Assembly (NCBI GenBank): GCA_904398655.1
Contig: CAJFPF010000145.1
Location: 1-38,685 of the forward strand
Length of the DNA: 38,685 nucleotides
Origin: an uncultured Anaerotruncus sp.
Lineage (GTDB): Bacteria > Bacillota > Clostridia > Oscillospirales > Ruminococcaceae
Direction: 5' to 3'
The notes below the pieces were generated by a model. That model was not told the DNA's origin. It searched no databases and was given only the letters and a program-made list of their open reading frames with translations. This document shows positions 1-7,313 of the stretch, one piece after another. The translations under genes were made by a program, and so were the position numbers. Every line of letters begins with the position of its first letter. Positions within the stretch are counted from its first letter, which is position 1.

Positions 1-1
1 C

Positions 2-562
2 GCCTTTTTGCGCAACCCCCAGATCCAGGAGCAGGTGAACGCCCTGCTGCAGCAGCGGGACGGGCTCATGTGCGGCATCTGCAACGGTTTCCAGGCGCTG
101 ATCAAACTGGGGCTGGTGCCCTATGGGGAGATCCGGCCGGTGGACGAGGCATGCGCCACCCTCACCTTCAACACGATTGGACGCCACCAGAGCATGCTGG
201 TGCGCACCCGGATCGCCTCCAACAAGTCCCCCTGGCTCATGGATATGCAGCCGGGCGACATCTATACGGTGCCCATCTCCCACGGGGAGGGGCGGTTTGT
301 GGCTCCGGCGGCGCTGATCCAGCAGCTGGCGGAAAACGGCCAGATTGCCACCCAGTATGTGGATCTGGAGGGCAACCCCACCATGGACAGCCGCTTCAAT
401 CCCAACGCCTCCTACGGCGCCATCGAGGGGATCACCTCCCCCGACGGGCGGGTGTTCGGCAAGATGGCCCACTCGGAGCGGTATGGGGAGGGGCTCTACC
501 GGAATGTGCCTGGCAACAAGTTCCAAAACCTGTTTGGCAACGCCGTGCGGTACTTCGGCTAA
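2..562 (+). CDS. purL: Phosphoribosylformylglycinamidine synthase, C-terminal glutaminase part (5' partial)
   Basis: This is the 3' end of a purine biosynthesis gene; the frame is open to the left edge, so the start lies outside the window. The 186 visible residues are the class I glutamine amidotransferase domain that supplies ammonia for converting FGAR to FGAM. The nucleophile motif GICNGFQ (Cys at visible residue 27) is followed by ISHGEGRF and, near the C-terminus, MAHSER, which carries the His and Glu of the catalytic triad. The run IQEQVNALLQQRDGLM before the nucleophile is typical of the large single-chain PurL of clostridia, but a separate PurQ cannot be excluded because only the end is seen. 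Termination is TAA at 560-562. The next gene follows within 18 bases on the same strand. Confidence 0.93.
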   Translation, partial: AFLRNPQIQEQVNALLQQRDGLMCGICNGFQALIKLGLVPYGEIRPVDEACATLTFNTIGRHQSMLVRTRIASNKSPWLMDMQPGDIYTVPISHGEGRFVAPAALIQQLAENGQIATQYVDLEGNPTMDSRFNPNASYGAIEGITSPDGRVFGKMAHSERYGEGLYRNVPGNKFQNLFGNAVRYFG

Positions 563-579
563 AACCGGGAGGCGCCCAG

Positions 580-1278
580 ATGCACGGTAAAAGCAAAGGG
601 AAACGTCTGATGATAGGCGCCGCCGCCCTTTTGATTTTCGGGGCACTCATCTGGCTCTGTTGGCGGTATTACCCAGTGGTACGGGGGCTTTTGGAACCGG
701 AACAGATGGCCGCCTTCCAGGAACAGCTGCAATCCCTGGGGGCGGCCGGGGCACTGGTGCTGGCGGGACTGCAGTGCCTGCAGACCCTCTCAGGGGTGAT
801 CCCCGCCCTGCCCATCCAGCTGGCTGCCGGTCTCACCTATGGGCCGGTGGGCGGGCTCTGCATCTGCCTGGGGGGGATCGCTGTGGGCTCCACCGTGGTG
901 TTTTTGGCGGTAAAGCGGTTTGGTCAGCCGCTGGTGGACCGGGTGTTCCCTCAGGAAAAACAGCAGAAGCTCTCCTTTTTGCGGGACTCCAAGCGGCTGG
1001 AGGGAGCGGTGATCCTCCTCTATCTGATCCCCGCCCTGCCCAAGGATGTGTTCACCTATCTGGCCGCCCTGACCCCCCTGCCTTTCCGCCGGTTTCTGCC
1101 CCTGTCCATGGCAGCCCGGGTACCCATGATCTTCTGTGACACCTTTGCCGCCGGGGCGTTGATGGCCGGGGACTACAAGGTGGCGGCGGTTGCCTTTGCA
1201 GTGGCCTGTTTGGCGGGCCTGACCGGAATGTTCTGCGCCCCCCGGGTGCTGCGTTTTTTGCAAAAGCGGAAAAAATAA
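580..1278 (+). CDS. TVP38/TMEM64 (VTT/DedA-like) membrane protein
   Basis: A 232-residue integral membrane protein of the TVP38/TMEM64 family (VTT or SNARE-associated domain). An N-terminal membrane segment at about residues 9-25 is followed by the family's LPALPIQLAAGLTYGP region at about 70-85 and a second conserved stretch LLYLIPALPKDVFTYLAALT at about 145-165, then two more hydrophobic segments and a basic tail. Bacterial members are poorly understood; related DedA proteins affect membrane lipid distribution and proton-motive force. The start is ATG 580 with GGGAGG at 567-572. The frame stays open further upstream inside purL, but that extension is antisense-like, low-complexity coding and has no ribosome binding site. 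The gene is probably read from the purL transcript and ends at a strong hairpin terminator. Confidence 0.85.
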   Translation: MHGKSKGKRLMIGAAALLIFGALIWLCWRYYPVVRGLLEPEQMAAFQEQLQSLGAAGALVLAGLQCLQTLSGVIPALPIQLAAGLTYGPVGGLCICLGGIAVGSTVVFLAVKRFGQPLVDRVFPQEKQQKLSFLRDSKRLEGAVILLYLIPALPKDVFTYLAALTPLPFRRFLPLSMAARVPMIFCDTFAAGALMAGDYKVAAVAFAVACLAGLTGMFCAPRVLRFLQKRKK

Positions 1279-1290
1279 ACGCTGTTCAAT

Positions 1291-1346
1291 AAAAGAGGAG
1301 GCCGGATGTAAGCTAAAGCTTGCATCCGGCCTCCTCTTTTTTAGTT
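1291..1346. terminator. Bidirectional rho-independent terminator
   Basis: An 18-bp perfect stem (1291-1308 with 1323-1340) has A-rich and T-rich flanks on both sides. It lies between two convergent genes and can stop both the membrane-protein transcript (+) and the DUF4349 lipoprotein transcript (-). Confidence 0.9.
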
Positions 1347-2360
1347 TGCCTCCTTGGGGGGATCGGGCGGGGTATCCCTCTTCTGGCGATGGCGGGAGAG
1401 GCCGCCTTTGGTTGCCCGGATGGCCCGCCGGACAACCCACACAATCACCGCCAGCACCGCCACCCAGAACAGCAGGGTGGGCAGGCCCTCCGCGGCAAAC
1501 AGCAGGAATCCCTGGGTGGAGTCCACCAGGTGGCTGCCGCCCCGGCGGATCGCCCGGGCCAGCTGTTCCCCAAACGTCTCGGGGGTGGGCTCCTGGTATT
1601 CCACCACCTCGTTGAGGGTGATGTGCAAAAATGAGTAGGTCACCTGGGAATCCATTCTCCGCAGGGAGGCAGTGATCGTCTCAATCTGGTAGCGCACATC
1701 CGAAAGGGCGCTCTCCAGGGAGATCACGTCCTCCAACTGTTCCGCTTTGGAGAGGATGTCCAACAGGCGCTCCTCCTGGAGCTGGAGGGAGTCCAGGTGG
1801 GCCTGGGCATCATAATACCGGTCGGTGATGTCCTGGCGGTCCTCACTCTGGGAGAGGATGTTGCAGAGCTCCCCCACCGAGGCGATGGCGGCGTCCAGAT
1901 TCTCCGAAGGGATGCGGGCGGTGAGGGTGGCGTACCGCTCCTGTTGGGAACTCTGGTCCCGGAGGCTGCGCCCCTGCACCGACTGGCTCTCCATATAACC
2001 GCCGTTCTCCTCCACCAGCTGCTGGATGCCAGCCAGCGCCTGGTCAAACGCCTTGGTCTCCAGGTCCAAATAGCTGTTGCGGACGATCTTGCGCGCATCC
2101 TGGGCCCCGGGGACCTCCAGCGCGGCAACCGACTCAGCGGGCGCTTCCGCCGCAGTCGCCATGGCGGCGTCCTCCACCGCGGCCTCTTCGGTTACCGCCA
2201 TCTGGCTAAAGCCCATCTCCTGGCGGAGGGCGCTGGGAGCCGCCGCAGCAGTGGATGCGGCAGTGGACGCAGCGGCAGTGTCGGAGCTGCTGGCCCCACA
2301 GGCGGAAAACAGCAACAATACGGCCATCAGGGCAGGAAGCCCCCGGCTGGCAAACTTCAT
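1341..2360 (-). CDS. DUF4349-type lipoprotein
   Basis: A 339-residue predicted lipoprotein. The signal peptide ends in LLLFSACG with the lipid-acceptor Cys at residue 21. An Ala/Ser/Glu-rich linker follows, then a region beginning RKIVRNSYLDLETKAFDQA that matches DUF4349, with a helical, Leu/Gln/Glu-rich coiled-coil-like stretch (YDAQAHLDSLQLQEERLLDILSKAEQ, read in parts) in the middle. A C-terminal membrane segment LLFWVAVLAVIVWVVRRA is followed by a basic tail, so the protein may be held by lipid and helix. Function of the family is unknown. The start ATG 2360 has AAGGAGGT 8 bases upstream; the longer open frame upstream of it lacks a ribosome binding site. Confidence 0.85.
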   Translation of the reverse strand: MKFASRGLPALMAVLLLFSACGASSSDTAAASTAASTAAAAPSALRQEMGFSQMAVTEEAAVEDAAMATAAEAPAESVAALEVPGAQDARKIVRNSYLDLETKAFDQALAGIQQLVEENGGYMESQSVQGRSLRDQSSQQERYATLTARIPSENLDAAIASVGELCNILSQSEDRQDITDRYYDAQAHLDSLQLQEERLLDILSKAEQLEDVISLESALSDVRYQIETITASLRRMDSQVTYSFLHITLNEVVEYQEPTPETFGEQLARAIRRGGSHLVDSTQGFLLFAAEGLPTLLFWVAVLAVIVWVVRRAIRATKGGLSRHRQKRDTPPDPPKEAN

Positions 2361-2441
2361 AAAAAGACCTCCTTTTTCGAATCGTTCAGGCCCTTGACAC
2401 TTCAAAAGTGGGGAAAAGAGGGTCTTTTATTGCGCAACAGC

Positions 2442-2478
2442 AAAAAAAGATGGGAAACCCCTCCAGGGGTCTCCCATC
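2442..2478 (-). terminator. Rho-independent terminator after the carboxypeptidase-like gene
   Basis: A 13-position hairpin with one mismatch (2449-2461 with 2466-2478) is followed on the minus strand by seven T residues (2448-2442). It sits just past the stop of the 2494-4164 gene and separates it from the downstream lipoprotein gene. Confidence 0.88.
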
Positions 2479-2493
2479 CCAGCAGGTTGGAAA

Positions 2494-4164
2494 CTACCGG
2501 CGGCCGGTTGGCGGCCGGCGGCGGCGGTTCTGATATCTGCGCCGGTTGCGGTTGCGGATGATCATCAGCGCGATGTAGAGCACCACCAGGACGATGACAA
2601 ACACCAGCAGGAATTTGAAGATGAAGTTGTCAAAGAATCCCTTCACCTTGTCCAGATAGGTGAGGGCCATGCTCTGCTCCACCGTTTCGGCGGCCACCAG
2701 CGGCACCTCGCCCACCACCTCCCCTTGGAGGGTCAGCTTTACATAGCCCACCACGTCCCCTTTATAGACGGGGGCATTGATGCACTCGATGACTTCGCCA
2801 TCCTTTCCGCCCTTCACCGGCTCCAGGACGCTGTTGTTGATGATCACCTGAGGCTGCACATCGTCCACCGTCACCTCGGTGGGCACCAGGGTGGCAAACT
2901 TCTCCTGGGCCAACAGCTTGACACTGTCCTGATCCCAGGAGAGCCGCACCCCCACTTGGGAGACCTCCTCCCCCACATTCATCAGCGTCTTCACCCGGAA
3001 GCTGCTGAAGGCGTAATCATACAGCTGGGCGGACTCCACCCAGGCCAGGTTCCGGTATTCCCCAGTGGTGGGATCGCCAAAATATTCCCCCGATTCATTG
3101 CGCAGGGGGGCCCCCATCATCACCAGCAGGTAGGTGTAGCCGTCCTTGGTGGCGGTGGAGATGCAGTTGCGCACATTCTGGGCGTCCAGAGAGCCCGCGA
3201 TGATCCCCTTGACCCCCTCATAGTAGTAGTCAGAGCCGGAGGTGGCCAGCATGTTGTTGGAGACCCAGGTGATCCCCTCCGCATGCATATTGGTGGGTTC
3301 GGAGGTGTGGACCCGGGTGGTCACCAGGTCCATAAAGCCGGGCACCTCCATGGCGTACTGGGCAATCAGGGCCATGTCATAGGGGGTGGTGTAGTTGCCC
3401 TCGTCATGCAGGCCGGTGGCGTTGGCAAAGTGGGTGTTCACCGCGCCGATCTCCTGCACTTTTTCATTCATCAGCTCCACAAAATACTCATCCGCACTGC
3501 CGTCGCCCACATAGTCGGCGATCATCATGGTGGCCTCATTGGCCGATTGGAGCATCATGGCATAGAGCAGATCCCGGATGGTCAGCTCCTCCCCGGGCAG
3601 AATGCCCCCCCAGGGGCCTCCATCGATGTTGTAGAGATAGTTTTGGATGTACATCTTCAGGTCGGTGGTCTCGGTATCCGGGTCGTCCACCTCCTCCAGG
3701 GCCACAATGGCGGTGACAATCTTGGCCAGGGCGGCGGGATACATCCGCTGCTGGGAGTTGCGCTCCCAGACCACCATCCCGGAGTCCAGATTCAACAGGT
3801 AGATCCCCTGGGTGCGCAGGTCATCGGCGAAATCGGGCGGATAGCCCGCCACCGACGCGGACAGCCCGGAGCTGGCAGAGGGAGCGGTCTGGGCGGCCTC
3901 CTCCTCTTCGCCCTCCTGGCTGGCGCCGAAGGAGGCGCTCTCCTGGGAACTGCCGCTTTCCCCAGAGGAGCCCTCCCCTTGGGAGGACGTGCTGCTCTCC
4001 GAGGAGCTGCCCTCCTGGGAGGAGGCCGTGGAGGAGCTCTCCCCCATACTGGAAGCGGCGGAGGACTCCTCCCCACCACCGAAGGGGTTAAAGCCATAGG
4101 ATGGGACAGCCAGACTGCCGGCCAGCAGCATGGCGGCCAGCAGGATCGCAAACAATTTTTTCAT
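2494..4164 (-). CDS. D-alanyl-D-alanine carboxypeptidase (peptidase S11) homologue, probably inactive
   Basis: A 556-residue exported S11-family penicillin-binding protein homologue. Signal peptide is residues 1-23, a Ser/Glu/Gly-rich linker spans about 31-105, the S11 domain about 115-370, followed by a C-terminal beta domain, a membrane helix (FLLVFVIVLVVLYIALMII) and a very basic RR-rich tail. Active members need SxxK, SxN and KTG. Here SxxK reads A145-L-A-K148, so the acylated serine is replaced by alanine. SxN is present (S207-A-N209). The KTG position reads K319-G-I. The codons were checked on the DNA (GCC for residue 145). It therefore looks like a pseudo-enzyme that may still bind peptidoglycan. 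ATG 4164 was chosen because the signal peptide begins there; the frame is open for another 984 bases upstream but that part is antisense to the next gene. Confidence 0.85.
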   Translation of the reverse strand: MKKLFAILLAAMLLAGSLAVPSYGFNPFGGGEESSAASSMGESSSTASSQEGSSSESSTSSQGEGSSGESGSSQESASFGASQEGEEEEAAQTAPSASSGLSASVAGYPPDFADDLRTQGIYLLNLDSGMVVWERNSQQRMYPAALAKIVTAIVALEEVDDPDTETTDLKMYIQNYLYNIDGGPWGGILPGEELTIRDLLYAMMLQSANEATMMIADYVGDGSADEYFVELMNEKVQEIGAVNTHFANATGLHDEGNYTTPYDMALIAQYAMEVPGFMDLVTTRVHTSEPTNMHAEGITWVSNNMLATSGSDYYYEGVKGIIAGSLDAQNVRNCISTATKDGYTYLLVMMGAPLRNESGEYFGDPTTGEYRNLAWVESAQLYDYAFSSFRVKTLMNVGEEVSQVGVRLSWDQDSVKLLAQEKFATLVPTEVTVDDVQPQVIINNSVLEPVKGGKDGEVIECINAPVYKGDVVGYVKLTLQGEVVGEVPLVAAETVEQSMALTYLDKVKGFFDNFIFKFLLVFVIVLVVLYIALMIIRNRNRRRYQNRRRRPPTGRR

Positions 4165-4246
4165 AGAGGGGAGTTCCCTTTCTCCGCTGCCGGGCGGGAG
4201 ATGGGACAGGCGGCACGGCAAGGAATTGACGCCCATCCGGCGCGGC

Positions 4247-4275
4247 TTGCAGCCGCGGAAAAAGTATGTTAGAAT
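4247..4275 (+). promoter_or_regulatory. Candidate promoter of the metallophosphoesterase gene
   Basis: TTGCAG at 4247-4252 and TAGAAT at 4270-4275 are separated by 17 bases. Transcription would start near 4282, leaving a leader of about 120 bases before the TTG start at 4405. It is divergent from, and overlaps, the leader of the carboxypeptidase-like gene. Confidence 0.5.
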
Positions 4276-4315
4276 ATTCCCGTATCTTTTCCTAGCATGG
4301 ACGGGAGCTATTCCA

Positions 4316-4321
4316 AGTATA
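4316..4321 (-). promoter_or_regulatory. Candidate extended -10 box of the carboxypeptidase-like gene
   Basis: On the minus strand the sequence reads TTGGTATACT, a TGn extended -10 with TATACT. The -35 is not convincing. It would give a leader of about 150 bases before ATG 4164. Confidence 0.4.
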
Positions 4322-4404
4322 CCAAATCTTGCCGCAAAAGAAAAGACAATTTTCTGTGAATTCCGACAGGCGGCAGCGAGATTGCGGACAGAGGAGGTGG
4401 CGGT

Positions 4405-5127
4405 TTGCTGTATGTGACAGGGGACACCCATGGGGATTTGGAGCGGTTCAAAACCAAAGAGGCTAAACAGCTGAAAAAAGGGGACATCCTGCTGGTCTGC
4501 GGGGATTTCGGCTTTGTGTGGGATGGTTCCCAGCAGGAGCGCAGGCAGCTGCACTGGCTGGGCAGCCGCCGCTACCAGGTCCTGTTTTTGGACGGCACCC
4601 ACGACAACTTGGACCTGCTGGCACAGTACCCACAGGAACCCCTCTACGGCGGCCTGGCCCGCCGGGTGGACGGAAACTGTTGGTACCTGGAGCGCGGAGA
4701 GGTCTATGAGGCCCAGGGGATCCGATTTTTCGTCCTGGGGGGTGGGGAGAGCCAGGATATGGACACCCGTATCCAGGGGGAGACCTGGTGGCCCCAGGAG
4801 CTGCCCTCCCCGCAGGAATTGGAGCGGGCCCGGGAAAACCTGCGGGCCTGTGGGGACCAGGTGGACTACCTCTTCACCCATGAGCCCTCCGCCATTGTCA
4901 GCCACTTTTTGGAGATGGACGCCACCCATGCCAGCCCCCTCTCCGCCTTTTTGGACAGGGTCTCCCAGGAGGTCTCCTTCACCCGCTGGTATTTTGGCAG
5001 CCTCCACCTGGACAAACCCATCCCGCCCCGTCACCAGGCGGTCTACCAGCGGATTCTGCCGGTGGGGCCGAAGCAGCAGGCCCCAGGGCCCCTGGCCCGC
5101 CTGTTTGGCGGCCGCCAACCCCGATAA
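4405..5127 (+). CDS. Calcineurin-like metallophosphoesterase
   Basis: A 240-residue soluble metallophosphoesterase. Metal-binding motifs appear in order: GDTHGD (residues 6-11), GDFG near 34-37, GTHDN near 70 in place of the usual GNHD/E, FTHEP near 157, and a diverged final motif GSLHLD. The protein probably hydrolyses a phosphomonoester or phosphodiester with two bound metal ions; substrate cannot be told. The TTG start at 4405 is preceded by GAGGAGGTGG at 4391-4400, and no better start is available in frame. It is a single-gene unit, divergent from the carboxypeptidase-like gene and ending at a strong terminator. Confidence 0.88.
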   Translation: MLYVTGDTHGDLERFKTKEAKQLKKGDILLVCGDFGFVWDGSQQERRQLHWLGSRRYQVLFLDGTHDNLDLLAQYPQEPLYGGLARRVDGNCWYLERGEVYEAQGIRFFVLGGGESQDMDTRIQGETWWPQELPSPQELERARENLRACGDQVDYLFTHEPSAIVSHFLEMDATHASPLSAFLDRVSQEVSFTRWYFGSLHLDKPIPPRHQAVYQRILPVGPKQQAPGPLARLFGGRQPR

Positions 5128-5132
5128 ATGGG

Positions 5133-5176
5133 AAAGGCCGGAGCGCAAACCGGTTGTTTGCGCTCCGGCCTTTTTT
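5133..5176. terminator. Rho-independent terminator between convergent genes
   Basis: An 18-bp perfect stem (5133-5150 with 5156-5173) has a 5-base loop and is followed on the plus strand by a run of six T (5171-5176). It ends the metallophosphoesterase transcript and may also serve the EamA gene from the other side. Confidence 0.92.
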
Positions 5177-5185
5177 GCAGGGCCG

Positions 5186-6064
5186 CTATCCCCGGCGCTG
5201 GGAGAGCACCAGCCCCGCCAAGGTCAGCACGGTGCCCACCGCCAGAAGGGGGGTCACCGCCTCCTTCAGGAATACCGCAGAAAAGAGCACGGTGATCACC
5301 GGCATCGCATAGATGTAGACGCTGGTCCGCACCGCCCCCAGCACCTTGACCGCAAAGTTCCAGGTGACAAAACAGAGGGCGGAGGCCCCCAGACCCAGAT
5401 AGGCCAGGTTGCCCAAGTTGGCCAGGTCGGCAAACCGCTCCAACCCCAGGCGGAAGTCAAACAGAAACAGGGCGGGCACCATAAACAGCAGCCCATAACA
5501 GAACACCCGCCGGGTGATGAGGACGGTGGGATAGCCATAGCCGCCAATCTTCCGGGTGAGGATCGCATAGCACGCCCACACCAAAGCGGCCAGCAGGGAG
5601 AGCAGATCCCCCAAAGGGTTCAGTTCCAGCTGGGCGCCATTGAAACTGATCAGGCCGATCCCCGCCATGGCCACCAGGAATCCCAGGAAAAACCGCGGGG
5701 ACAGCCGCTCCTCCCCACGGAAGACCAGAGCGGCCAGGACGGCGGTGAAAAACGGGGCCACCGCCACAATGACCCCCACGTTGGAGGCCAGGGTATAGGT
5801 GAGGGCGATGTTCTCCAATAGATAATAGAGACAGACGCCGCACAGACCCGCCAGGGCGAACATCCCCTCCTGTTTCCAGGTGGTCCCCCGCATCCGGCGG
5901 GGGTGGGCTACCCACAGGGCCACCAGGCCCAACACAAACCGGAAGAAGAGGATCTCCACCGGTGAAAACGACTCCAGCAGCACCTTGGTGGAGATAAAAG
6001 TGGTCCCCCAGATGATGACCGTGACCAGGGCCGCAAGATGCCCCACGCTCTGACGATGTTCCAT
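5186..6064 (-). CDS. EamA/DMT-family transporter
   Basis: A 292-residue inner membrane protein with about ten hydrophobic helices arranged as two EamA repeats. The first repeat starts LVTVIIWGTTFISTKVLLE, with the family's WG.TF....K pattern. The second begins at about residue 155 (DLLSLLAALVWACYAILTRKI) and repeats the same theme. DMT members export or import amino acids, nucleosides or other metabolites; the substrate is not predictable. ATG 6064 has GGGAGGG about 8 bases upstream, which favours it over an upstream in-frame ATG lacking such a site. It is expressed alone from an extended -10 promoter just upstream. Confidence 0.88.
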   Translation of the reverse strand: MEHRQSVGHLAALVTVIIWGTTFISTKVLLESFSPVEILFFRFVLGLVALWVAHPRRMRGTTWKQEGMFALAGLCGVCLYYLLENIALTYTLASNVGVIVAVAPFFTAVLAALVFRGEERLSPRFFLGFLVAMAGIGLISFNGAQLELNPLGDLLSLLAALVWACYAILTRKIGGYGYPTVLITRRVFCYGLLFMVPALFLFDFRLGLERFADLANLGNLAYLGLGASALCFVTWNFAVKVLGAVRTSVYIYAMPVITVLFSAVFLKEAVTPLLAVGTVLTLAGLVLSQRRG

Positions 6065-6109
6065 ACGGCGTTCCCTCCCGGTTTTGATCCCCCTGCCGAG
6101 GTATTTTTC

Positions 6110-6115
6110 ATTATA
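6110..6115 (-). promoter_or_regulatory. Extended -10 promoter of the EamA gene
   Basis: The minus strand reads TGTGGTATAAT, a perfect TATAAT at 6110-6115 with an upstream TGn. The -35 is weak. The predicted start of transcription lies about 40 bases before ATG 6064. Confidence 0.55.
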
Positions 6116-6171
6116 CCACAAGAAGGCTCAAAATCCTAGGTGCTATGCCCTTTTCTTCCAAGAGAAAACGA

Positions 6172-6208
6172 GCAACGCCCCTCTGGGAAGGATCCAAAGG
6201 GGCGTTGC
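6172..6208 (-). terminator. Terminator-like hairpin of the candidate small RNA
   Basis: Perfect 11-bp stem (6172-6182 with 6198-6208) with a 15-base loop, followed on the minus strand by CTCGTTTTCTCTT. The U-tract lies only on the minus side. Confidence 0.55.
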
Positions 6209-6250
6209 CCATATCTTGAAAGGAGGTGTGGAAAAGACAAGGGGAAACCG

Positions 6251-6289
6251 GCCCGCAGGGGTTGAGAAAACCCCTGCGGGCTCCTCTTT
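6251..6289. terminator. Second hairpin, terminator-like on the plus strand
   Basis: An 11-bp perfect stem (6251-6261 with 6271-6281) with a 9-base loop is followed on the plus strand by CTCCTCTTTTTA. On the minus strand it would instead be the 5' hairpin of the candidate small RNA. No plus-strand gene upstream needs it, so its role is open. Confidence 0.45.
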
Positions 6290-6295
6290 TTATCT

Positions 6296-6324
6296 ATCAT
6301 ACCATGGGATTGAAGAGATGTAAA
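6296..6324 (-). promoter_or_regulatory. Promoter for the candidate small RNA
   Basis: Minus strand TTTACA (6324-6319), 17-base spacer, TATGAT (6301-6296), with an additional TGn immediately before the -10. No minus-strand coding frame starts shortly downstream of it. Confidence 0.55.
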
Positions 6325-6360
6325 ACAAATGGATTTTATGTTTTTCATCAAAAATGCTGA

Positions 6361-6390
6361 TTGAAAAAAGCCGACATCTCCCCCTATAAT
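6361..6390 (+). promoter_or_regulatory. Promoter of the LysR-family gene
   Basis: TTGAAA at 6361-6366, 18-base spacer, TATAAT at 6385-6390. Transcription would start near 6397, giving a very short leader that includes most of the AGGAGGTG ribosome binding site (6398-6404). Confidence 0.65.
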
Positions 6391-6410
6391 AAAAAGGAGG
6401 AGGTGAAAAT

Positions 6411-7313
6411 ATGGAGATTCGGAACCTTTACGCATTTCTGCAGGTTGCTTCTACCCAGAGCTTCACTCGGGCAGCCCAGACATTGGGCTATTCTCAATCC
6501 AACATCAGCATGCAGATCCAGCAGCTGGAACGGGAGCTGGGCGCGCCCCTGTTTGACCGGATTGGCCGCCGGGTCTCCTTGACCCACTACGGGCAGGAGC
6601 TGTTGCCCTATGCCCAGCGGATTGTCTCCACAGCGGTGGAGATGGAGACCCTCACGCGGCCAGAACACGCCATGGAGGGACTCCTCCGCATCGGGATGGT
6701 GGAATCCCTGTTCGAGATCCTCTTCCAGTTGGCGGTGGTCCGCTACCATCGCCGGTTTCCAAGGGTACGGGTGGAGCTGACGGTGGACGGTACCGCTGCC
6801 TTGCAAGAACAGCTGCGCCAGAGCCAATTGGACGCCGCCTGTCTGATCGACGACCCCCTGCCCCAATCCCAATGGAACCTGTGGCAGGTGCGGGAGGCCA
6901 ATATCCTGGTGGTGGCCAATCCCCACCATCCCCTGTCCGAGCGGGAGAAGGTGTCCCTGGAAGAGCTTATGGGGGAGGAGTTCATCCTCATGGAGAGCTC
7001 CGCTCCCTATAGCGCCGATTTTCAGCAGACCATGGCTGCCCGAGGATTTCCGGTGGAACCATTTTTGCAGCTTCAGAGCGCGGAGATGGCTCTGCGCCTG
7101 GTGGAAAGCGGCCCGTTTCTCTCGGTGCTGCCCGACTACGCCATCCATTGGGCTCGGGAACAGGGACGGGTCAAGGTGCTGCCCGTCCAAGATCTGCAGC
7201 TGACCCAACAGGTCCAGATGGTCCTGTGGCGCACCAAGGTGCTCACCCCTCAGATCCAGGGGTTTTTAGAGGAGTTGAGCCGGGGATTGGAGGTACTGCC
7301 AGCGCAGGCTTAG
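6411..7313 (+). CDS. LysR-family transcriptional regulator
   Basis: A 300-residue LysR regulator of normal length. The N-terminal winged helix-turn-helix covers residues 1-60 with the typical run FTRAAQTLGYSQSNISMQIQQ and LERELGAPLFDR. The rest is the two-lobed effector-binding domain (from about residue 88, EGLLRIGMVES). Such proteins usually control a neighbouring, often divergent gene in response to a small ligand. The nearest divergent gene is the EamA transporter, but a candidate small-RNA unit lies between, so the target is uncertain. ATG 6411 has a strong AAGGAGGAGGTG 6 bases upstream. The last 71 bases overlap the convergent GrpB-like gene. Confidence 0.92.
   Translation: MEIRNLYAFLQVASTQSFTRAAQTLGYSQSNISMQIQQLERELGAPLFDRIGRRVSLTHYGQELLPYAQRIVSTAVEMETLTRPEHAMEGLLRIGMVESLFEILFQLAVVRYHRRFPRVRVELTVDGTAALQEQLRQSQLDAACLIDDPLPQSQWNLWQVREANILVVANPHHPLSEREKVSLEELMGEEFILMESSAPYSADFQQTMAARGFPVEPFLQLQSAEMALRLVESGPFLSVLPDYAIHWAREQGRVKVLPVQDLQLTQQVQMVLWRTKVLTPQIQGFLEELSRGLEVLPAQA

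Larger units (their letters stand above)
6160..6289 (-). ncRNA. Candidate small RNA with an exposed anti-Shine-Dalgarno segment
   Basis: A self-contained transcription unit in a gap without a convincing gene. A good minus-strand promoter (6296-6324) predicts a start near 6289. The RNA would begin with an 11-bp hairpin (6251-6261 with 6271-6281). An unpaired linker then contains CACCTCCTTTC (about 6218-6228), identical to the anti-SD 3' end of bacterial 16S rRNA. A second 11-bp hairpin (6172-6182 with 6198-6208) follows, with the U-rich tail CTCGTTTTCTC, and should terminate near 6160. Total about 130 nt. I do not recognise it as a known RNA family. The alternative is a plus-strand leader, since the same linker read on the plus strand is an SD, but no plus-strand promoter or good frame accompanies it. 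Confidence 0.4.

Noticed and set aside
70-579. N-terminal extension of the TVP38/TMEM64 frame across purL
   Set aside because: It overlaps the purL coding sequence in another frame and has no SD; ATG 580 with GGGAGG is the natural start.
4165-5148. N-terminal extension of the carboxypeptidase-like frame by 328 codons
   Set aside because: The signal peptide begins at ATG 4164 and the extension is antisense to the metallophosphoesterase gene.
6084-6323. Plus-strand frame of 79 codons in the EamA-LysR gap
   Set aside because: Although an SD-like AAAGGAGG lies inside, the only start after it (GTG 6228) is too close, and the frame runs through two hairpins; no family resemblance.
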